64,000 nt of DNA from a virus: positions 34,134 to 98,133 of IMG/VR virus record IMGVR_UViG_3300044695_006284. One strand, given 5' to 3'. Below the pieces are notes generated by a model. That model worked only from the letters and a program-made list of their open reading frames with translations. It was not told where the DNA came from and did not search any database. Both the position numbers and the translations under genes were made by a program. Below, piece after piece: positions 15,908 to 25,200 of this stretch; position 1 is the stretch's first letter; each line of letters begins with the position of its first letter.

Positions 15908-16242
15908 ATTTAGCCGCTTTAGAAGGACAAGTTTTTCTTCTGGGTCACTGGAAGAATTACGAGGAATTAGAAGAAAATTTATCAATGCCAGAATTGGTTC
16001 AAACCATAACAGCGATAAATGAAAAAGAGCATAACCAAAGAAAATTTGCAGCGTCACTAAAAGGAATACAATTAGATGATGGTGCAGAAGAAAAAGAAAA
16101 AGGTTCTACCTTTGAAGATATCCAAAGAAGAGCACTTGGAATAAATGCATCAGCAGATGATGTTGTTGGTTTACAAGGGCCCTTTGCAGCGAAAGCTGGA
16201 TTTGGAATTGGCGCAGGGTTAGGATACTCTAGGAGTAATTAG
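15871..16242 (+). CDS. T region of the G-T tail assembly chaperone fusion (made by -1 frameshift)
   Basis: Starting from the slippery site, the -1 frame adds 123 residues (SGSGTGWSELDLAALEGQVF, then LLGHWKNYEELEENLSMPEL) and ends with TAG at 16240-16242. An ATG at 15985 exists in this frame but lacks a ribosome-binding site, and the coding signal runs upstream of it, so independent initiation is unlikely. As in lambda G/GT, the rarer fusion is expected to recruit tube subunits to the tape measure. The C-terminus is Gly/Ala-rich and the stop overlaps the GTG of the tape-measure gene. Confidence 0.8.
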   Translation, partial: PNSGSGTGWSELDLAALEGQVFLLGHWKNYEELEENLSMPELVQTITAINEKEHNQRKFAASLKGIQLDDGAEEKEKGSTFEDIQRRALGINASADDVVGLQGPFAAKAGFGIGAGLGYSRSN

Positions 16243-19200
16243 TGGCTGACGAACAAATTGTAACCAGTATAGTCGCCAAAGCCGACTTATCTAGCCTTGT
16301 GTCTGAAGTACACAGGGCTAGTTCTAGTCTCCAACAATTACAAAGAGAACTTCTTGCATCGAATAGAGCAATATCTGCTTCAACAAAATTAGCAAATAAC
16401 TTATTTAGAGATACACTAACTGGAAGCGGACAGTTTTCTAGTCACTTTGTAAACCTTAATTCGGATGTAGATAAGTTTGGTAAAAACCTAGACTCTGGAA
16501 GATTAAAGCTTAAGAACTATTTCCAGACATTTAGAGAGCATGCTACAACTCAAAAGGGAATGATAAGGGAGCTTGCCAAAGAGCAGGTAATGCTTCAAAA
16601 CTCAGTGCTACAACCTTTAGGTAGAAATGCTCAAGGCCTAATGCAGTACAACGTTATGATTCCAAGAGGTTTGGATGCCGTAAAAAATAGCGCACAACTA
16701 GCTCGCATGGAACTTCAGATAATGAATCGTGCACTATCTGAAGGAGCAGGATCTTTAATTAACTGGGGTAAAAATACTCAGTGGGCAGGTCGTCAGCTTA
16801 CAGTTGGACTTACAGTTCCATTAACAATGTTTGGTGCTGCAGCAGGAAAAGCATTTAGAGAAGCAGATCAAGAGCTTGTAAGACTTACAAAGGTTTACGG
16901 TGGACTAGCTGCAACTTCTGCAGCAGACTTAAAAGCAATTAGAGAAGAAGTTGTGCAAACAGCAAAATCTTTATCTCAAACAATGGGAGCTTCTTTTAAA
17001 GATACAATTGCGCTAGGTGCTGATATTGCGGCAACTGGAAAGATGGGCAACGAACTTTTAGGTTCTATAGAAGAAACAACCAGACTTGCAATCCTTGGAG
17101 AAGTAGATAGACAAGATGCAATGAAAGCTACTCTTTCAATTCAAACAGCTTTTAAGCAAAACACACAGCAACTTACAGAATCAATTAACTTTCTTAACGC
17201 AGTTGAAAACCAGACATCTACAACACTTAACGATTTAGTAGAAGCAATTCCAAAAGCTGGTCCAGTTATACAGCAACTCGGAGGCAGCATAGAAGACTTA
17301 GCTCTTTATATGACTGCAATGAGAGAAGGTGGAATTAATGCATCTGAAGGTGCAAACGCATTAAAGTCAGGTCTAGCTTCTTTAATTAATCCAACAAAAC
17401 AAACAGTCGGTATAATGTCAGATTTTGGCATAGATGTAATGGGAATGGTTGCAAAAAATACTGGTGATACAACTGGAATGTTGCTAGATTTGCAAAAAGC
17501 TTTAAACACTTTAGATCCTCTAAGTAAAGCTAGAGCACTTGAGCAAATGTTTGGTAAGTTCCAGTTTGCAAGAATGAGCGCACTCCTAAACAACCTTGGA
17601 AAAGAAGGAAGCCAGACGCTTCAGGTTATGGATTTAATGAAGGCAAGTACCTCAGATTTGGCGGGAATTGCAGAGCGAGAATTAGGAATGATTACAGAGT
17701 CTGCATCTGGTAAGTATAGAAGAGCTATGGAGTCTTTAAAAGCACAGCTTGCAGATGTAGGAGATGAGTTTCTTGGGGTTGCAACTAAACTTATAAATGC
17801 TGCGTCAAAGATTTTAGAATTCTTCACTAATTTGCCATCACCGATTAAAAAAGCTCTTACTTTTATGGCAGGATTTACAGCATTAGTTGGCCCACTAATT
17901 ATGTTAACTGGTGTACTTGCCAACTTCTTTGGTTATATAACAAAGGGAATAGTCCAGCTCAGATCTTTCTTTATGAAAGCAAATGGATGGAAGATGCTTA
18001 CTCCAGAAATTATTGCTGCTCAAAAAGCAGCAGAAATGGTTGAGAATGCATTTTATTCAGATGCCGCTGCAGCTCAAGTTCTTCATAATGCATTACAAAA
18101 ACTTGTTTTAGATTATCAAAACCTTCAAGCAGCATCAATGAAGAACGCAGTTCCAGTAAACGCAGGAGTCTCTACAGTTGCTGGAAATACAATTGTTGCT
18201 CCTGCTCATGGAAGAAGAGTTGTAGATCCTGATGATCCATACGTTGGAGATCCTAATACTAGAGCAATGTCTCACATTAGACCGAGAGATCCAAATAATC
18301 CAGCCACCTTGTTTGGTGGTGTGCCAGGAGCTATACCAGTAAACAGGGGAATATCTAGAACTCCTCAAATTTATATGCATGATAGACTTCCAAATGTTGA
18401 AGGCCTAACAAGTGTAAAGGGAATATCTACAGGAATTGTTGCACCAGAGGCCGCTAAGTTTCATGCGCTCATGGCCACACTTGGAATGCAAACAGAACAG
18501 GAAATTGCAGCACTAAAGAAAACTATTGCAATGGGTGGAACAGTAAGTAGAGAGCTTTTAGATACATTCGACGACATTCTTCCAATAACTCAAAGATTTG
18601 CAGATAGCGCAGCAACTCAATCTGCACTAATTGTTCAGCAAATGAGAAATGCAGAAATAACTGTTGATCAGGCAAAGGCAAGAATACTTGCGCTTAATGC
18701 ACAAATAGAAGCAGACATGGGATCAGCAGTAAGTATGTATGCTGCTGGACGAGGAAGAACAATTGATTTAACAAGAGCTCCAATGATGGATCAACCAGTT
18801 GTTGATGCTAATGGACAGTTTACACTTAGAGATTTGTATAAGAAAAAGACAAATGCTGCCGTCATGGAAGAGTTTGGAAGAGTCCGTGGTGTAAGAACAT
18901 TTGGCGCACCTTACAGTATTCAAACAACAAGAATGCCTAAATTTAATATAGGTGGAGAGGTTGAATCATTTGGTCCAAACAAAACAGTGGTTTCAGGACC
19001 ATCTTCAGTAAACTATGATGATAGATTGGGAAGTGTTCCACTAGGTGGATATGTTTTGAACCAGCAAGCTGCAATGGATCCAGCAAATGCCCCATTAGTT
19101 GCAATGGCTCCAAGCACATATTTAAATGACGGTGGAAATATTACAGCAGCTCTTACTCCACGGGAAGTAGTTTTTGGTCCTCAAATTCAAAGAATGCCTG

Positions 19201-22200
19201 AGCTATATGCAGCAGTAGATGCTGCAAATAGTGGATATAGTTTTGGCGGGCAGATCATGAGGGGCACATATGGATATGGAAGAGACAGCGTTCTATCAAT
19301 ATGGGCAAAACTAGTTAACTCTAAAGATTATCCAACTGTAATTAAAGCAGCAACAGTTGCTTCTGATGCTGCCATATTATCACAGCTTACTGGCATGGAT
19401 ATTAAAGATGCCACAAAAAGAGTTTCTTCAGATTATGATGAAGCAATAGAGTATGCTAAAAAAGCAGCAAATCAAAATGGAACAAGGAAAACAGACGAGT
19501 TTGTAAAAGCAAGAACAGCTCAGCTTATTAGATTAAGCAAAGAGTTTCCAGGTGCAAATTTAATTTTAGATGAATATTCAAGTAAAAATAAGTACAATCA
19601 AAAGGCAAAAGCATCTCGTATGAAAGCTATATCTCCTGAGACATACGCAGGAACAATGAAAGCTGTAATTAATGATTTAATAAAAGATGGAGTTTTAACT
19701 CAACGCCAAGCAAATAAAGTTTTTGGAATTTTAGGAGACGCAACAGATTTTTACGATCCAATTTCTAAATCTCACACTATAACTGCAAAAAGAACTGCTT
19801 CAATATTTAATGCAGGGGAACTTCAGGACCTACTTGTTGAAGGAGGAATGTCAAAAGCCGAAGCAGCAAAATTTGCCGATGTTACTGGGGTTAGATCAAA
19901 TAATTTTGTTGGTCAATCTACTGGGCTTGCAAAATCATTTAACTCGATGGGCAACTGGTTACAGCGACGTACAGATGGTACTTTTATAGATGAAGTTTCA
20001 CCATTTCAAGACGAAGCAAAGAGCAATTTTATATCAGGAATTAAAAAACTTAAAGATAAGTTGGGAATTAAAGGACCCGCAACAATGGAGGAAATTATTA
20101 GACAGCTGACCCTGCAGAGAATAAAATCTGCATCGGGATTTAACTCTAAAATGATTACAACAGTTGCTGGAAGGTTGCGCCACATCTCGTTTGCAAAACC
20201 AGCACTAGGCCCGCTTGCTGGATCATTTAATAAAGGCGGTATGATTCCAGGCGGATCTATATCTAGAGGTAGATCAAATTATGGAAATATTGCTCCTGCC
20301 TTAAGATTGCTTGCACCAGATAAACAATTAAAGATTTTAGCAAAGGCAAGAGAATTAAGCTCAAGAGGATCGCTAGGTAAATTTGCTGATATGCCAGTAA
20401 CTGAATATGGGCATCAAATTTCTGCAAGCACAGGAATGAGTTATCCAGTACCTGGTGTATCTGGATTGTATAAGGTCGGTAACAAAAAAGTTTTTGTTAA
20501 AGGTGTTCCTAATGAATTAACTGCCGTCCATGAGCCAATTGGCACTCAAATTACAAGAGATCTTTTTGGAATACATTCTCCAGTACAAACAGCTAGAACA
20601 GTTGCAAATCCAGTAGATCCATCAAAAAAAACCAAGCTCCTTGCTTTAGAATCAGATTATGATCCAAGATTTGCAAACACTAATGTGCCATGGGATGAAG
20701 ATACAATTCTTAGACAGCTTGCTAATTCTCTTCTTTTAAACAACAAAGATTTATCTAGAGCAAACGTGTATGGTAATTTTAATCCAGATGTCGGACAAGC
20801 TGGAGTATTACCTAAAGCATCTGGTAATACACGTCTGGCAACAGCTGATGAAATGAACTCTATGGAAAAGCAAGCACTGATTAATCTACTTGCCGTTAAA
20901 GGTGGAGCAAGAAAAGATTTTGCACGTGACACTGCCCCAATAATTGCTAAGATGAGCCCGAAAAAATATGGTCGACGAATGAAGAAAATATTAGAAGATG
21001 CTCGTCCAAAGTTAGTAAAAATAATAAATGGTTTACCTGAAGATCTTAGACCTCCTTATCAAGCAATGCTTAAAAGATTGGATGATGGTATAGAGGTTGA
21101 TTGGAGTCAATATCATGCCGTGCATGCTAATCCAAAGTATCTTAATGCTGGAGGACCAGTTGGTGGCGGTCCAATCAGACGAGGAAGATATGCTTACGGT
21201 CCTAAAAAAGATGGATCACGCAGACCAGGTAACCCAGCAAAAGCAGCTGCTTGGGATGCAAAGCAACGTGAGCAAAGAGAAAGAGACTTGGCTGCAGAAA
21301 GATCTAGAGCGGCATCTCATCAGATTCAAGGTCAGCAAGCACTTACAACAGGACTTGGCAGAGAGGCAGCAAGAACTGGAACAACAAGTTTTTACAATCC
21401 AGGCTCATTAATATTTCCTCAAATTGGGGCTCAGATAAGAGCATCGTTATCTTATATGTCAAATTCAGTTATAAAAGGATCTGTTCGATTAAATCTTGAG
21501 TTATTAGCGGCAGCTAATAAAACTGCAAATGTTTATAATAGAGCGTCATCTATTGTAACAACTTTTGCAAATAAAGCGCAAGCTTCTATATCATCAATAG
21601 CAAACAGCGTAACAAACTTTGGAGCAAGTAAAATAAATGCAATTGTTAGAGCACAAAATGCATTTGCTGCTAATAATTATCCAGTAGGACAAGCACCAGC
21701 ACAAGGATTCTTTGGTCCAGGAATGATTGGAAGGTATAAAGACCTTGGAGATGGAATACAGTCTAGAAAAGTTGGTGTATTAGGAGCAAGAAGAACAGAA
21801 TATCTAGTTGATGGTGTAACCATGAGTGCTAAGCAGGCACGACAAGCTGGAGTATCTATACCTCAAAGAGCAAACGGAATGAGCGTAGGTGCTCAAATGG
21901 GAATTGGTATGGCTGGATCAATGGGTGGAATGGCATTGATGGGCAAAGAAAAAGTAAATATTTTCGGTAAAGAAACTTCTGGAATGAATGCTGGAATGAT
22001 GTTAATGGGAGCAACTTCCATACTTCCAATGCTTCCATACGTTAAAGCACTTACAGCACTTAAATCTGGAGCATCTTCGGCTAAAGCTGCTATTATGGGA
22101 GTTACTGGTGCAGGGGCAAAGGCAGCACAAGTTGTTGCACAGATAGCAAGATTTGCAAAAGCATTTAGCCTTGTAGGAGTAGTTGCAACAGCAGCATTTG

Positions 22201-25200
22201 GTATATTTAAAATGTATCAAAACTATAAGGATGCTCAGCAAGATGCAACAATGGGTCTTTCTATGACCGCAAGAGCAGCAGAAGAAGCTGGAGTAAAATA
22301 TTTTAACCTTAAAGAAACCATGCAGGGTTATATTGATAAACAAAAGGTTGCTGCAGCAGCAGCAAAGTCTTCAGAATTTAATTCAATCGGAATGCCTGGT
22401 CTCCCTAGATCCATAGAAGATTTAAAGAAGGCTAAGGAAGAGGGCAAGGCTCTAAAGGATTTAATAGAATCATTAAATAGAGCAGATGGAAAGCAAGAAG
22501 CTCAAAGAATAATTAATAATCAAAAGGCGCAAATGGTTGCAGCTGGAATGAGCATTGAAGAAGCAAATAAAAAGATTTATGGAGCTTTAGCAAATAGCAA
22601 CAAGGCTTCCCAATCCTACCAGCTATTAGCAGACGTACAATTTGGATCAATTGTAGATAAAGCTTCCGCAGCATCATTTGCAGTAGGAAACTTGGTAAGT
22701 GTATTAAATAGCACAGACGCTTCAAGTACCCTTGTCGGAAGCGGATTCGAAGGACTAATAAATACATTTGATGAAGCAACAAAGAGCCTTGTTGGAACAA
22801 AAGATGCACTTGGAAATGCTATAGATGATTATGAAGCTTATAAGTTGGTTATGTCTAGTGCGGAAGAACAATTCCCTGGATTTAATGAAGAAATAGGTTC
22901 AGATGCGTATGATAAGTTAAAAGAATCTCAATCCCTATTAGCTGGAATTTCAAACGAGGCAGACAGCATAAAGAGTATATTAGCTAAATGGAAACTGTTT
23001 ACTTCTGGAATAAATCTAGATTTAAAAAACATAGACTCCACACTTGCAATAAAGTTAGCTGGTTTTAGTGAAGCAATTGCTACAGGAATTTCTGACTTAA
23101 CGGCTGCTGCAGATAATTCAACTACATATGGTGCAACAGGCGCAGCATTAAAAAAGATGCAGGGAATAATTTCTGCAAATTCTGCAGCATCTCAAAGAGC
23201 TGCTGCAGCCGAACAAAGATCTTCTCAAGAACAGCTAAAAATTATTTCTAAAAAAATTAAGCTAATCGAGGATGAAAAAAATGCAAAGCTTGATTCCTTA
23301 AGAGCAACTCAAGATGCATCAAATTATGCATTAGAGTTGCAAAAGCTTCAGATTCAATACGCAGATGCTGTTTCTCGTGGAGACATGGCTGCGGCAAATC
23401 AAGCAAAACTTGACATAGATCAGCTAACAATGAATAGACAATCAGACCTTGCTCAAAAAGCAATTGAAGATGCGGCAAAAAAAGCAAAGGAACCTTTAGA
23501 AAAACAAGCACAAGCAATTCAAGATAAGTCTGATAAAAAACAAATAGCTATGGCTAACAACCAGGATAATGCCGCACTTGCAGGTGAAATAACTGCAGCA
23601 ATTCAAAAATTACAGACAACATATAATGATCTTACATCCAGAGCAATTACCGCAACATTCCTTCCAGAAAAACAAAGAGTAGCTGAAGAAGCACAAATTC
23701 AATCAGAGCTGATAGCTTTTCTAAAAGAAATGCAAAAAGCTGGTACTGGATCCACCTTGCTTGCCAAAACAGTAAGAGAGTCTTTCCCAGGTTACTTTGA
23801 TAAAGATGGAAAGCCTTTATCACCTGGCACAACAACTGGTGGATCTCCAACAGGATTTGATAGCAAGGGCAAGCCAATATTCCCAAAGATTACAATACCA
23901 AACTTAGACTCACTAGCTCAGTTTGCTAAAGACCTTAAGTCTGTAGTTACATTAGCCGAAGACATCACTGGTGGAATGAATATAAAAGAGCTTGCAAAAT
24001 CTATTGCTACAAGTCTTCACTACTATAAAACAAGAGAAAATAATATCCCAGGTTCAGGAACTGCAACTTCAATTAAGGCCGCAAACATTGTTGCAAAGGA
24101 TGGAAATGCAGCAGCGAACCAAGCAATGAGAATGACAGACTCTCAAACAAAAAAGTTTACTTTACCAAGTGATCCTACTAGAAAATATTCAGTATTTACA
24201 TATAATTCAAAAACGTATGCTGTAGATCCAATTAGCGGCACAGTCTACAATTTTGATTCAAGCTTAGACATACTAGGGGCTCCCGTTAAAGATAGAAAAA
24301 AGATGGCCACTGGAGGATCAGTTAAACATTTTAATCCAGGTGGAAATGTAAGCGGTCCAGGAACTTCAACATCTGACTCAATTCCTGCAATGCTTTCTGA
24401 CGGTGAGTGGGTAATTAAAGCAGATTCAGTTAAGAAAGCTGAAAAAGAATTTGGGCCTTCATTCTTTAGTGATTTAAATGCTGGCAGATTTGCAAATGGC
24501 GGCAAGGTAAGCAAGATGGGCACAGCAGACTCAATGATTAAAGCAGCAGAGTCCATGATAGGGTATCAGGAAGGAAGAGGCAACGATACTATATTTGGAA
24601 AGTTTGCACAAAAAGCTTATGATCTGCAAACCAGATATATCGCATGGTGCGGTGCTTTTATAAACTGGGCAGCAAAAAAATCTGGAGTAGATTTAGCAAG
24701 TATGATTTGGACTCCTGGAGGAGCTCAATCATTTATGAAGAGCGGCAAGTGGACAACTATGAATCCACGTCGGGGAGATTTAGCCTTTATGGATTTCCCA
24801 GGAGACGGCGTAAATAGAATTTCTCACGTTGGTCTTGTAAGCAATGTTTTAGGAAAGAATTCAGTTTCAACTATAGAAGGAAATACATCAGGATCTGGAA
24901 GCCAAAGAAGCGGCGGAGCCGTGCTTAGAAAAGTAAGACAATACAATTTAAAGAATGCTCCAGTTGTAGGATTTGGAAGACCTTCATATAAGCCAGTAGA
25001 TAACATTAAATATGGATACGGCACACAAGAATACTACAGCGCAGATGATGCTAAATCAGATTATGAAAATGAAAGATACACAGTAAATAGAGGAGACACA
25101 TTATCTAGTATTGCTTCAAAGTACGGAATTACTGTTAACAAATTAATGGAAATGAATCCTCAGCTAAAGGATCCAAAGTATATGGGTGGGTCAAGAATTT

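Noticed and set aside
15985-16242. Separate 85-residue gene before the tape measure
   Set aside because: No Shine-Dalgarno at 15985, and the frame continues upstream to a slippery site; it is the T part of the G-T fusion.
22002-22343. Cys-rich reverse-strand ORF and other reverse-strand ORFs inside the tape-measure gene
   Set aside because: They mirror Ala/Gly/Lys-rich codons of the forward gene, lack ribosome-binding sites and promoters, and no reverse-strand gene is seen anywhere else.
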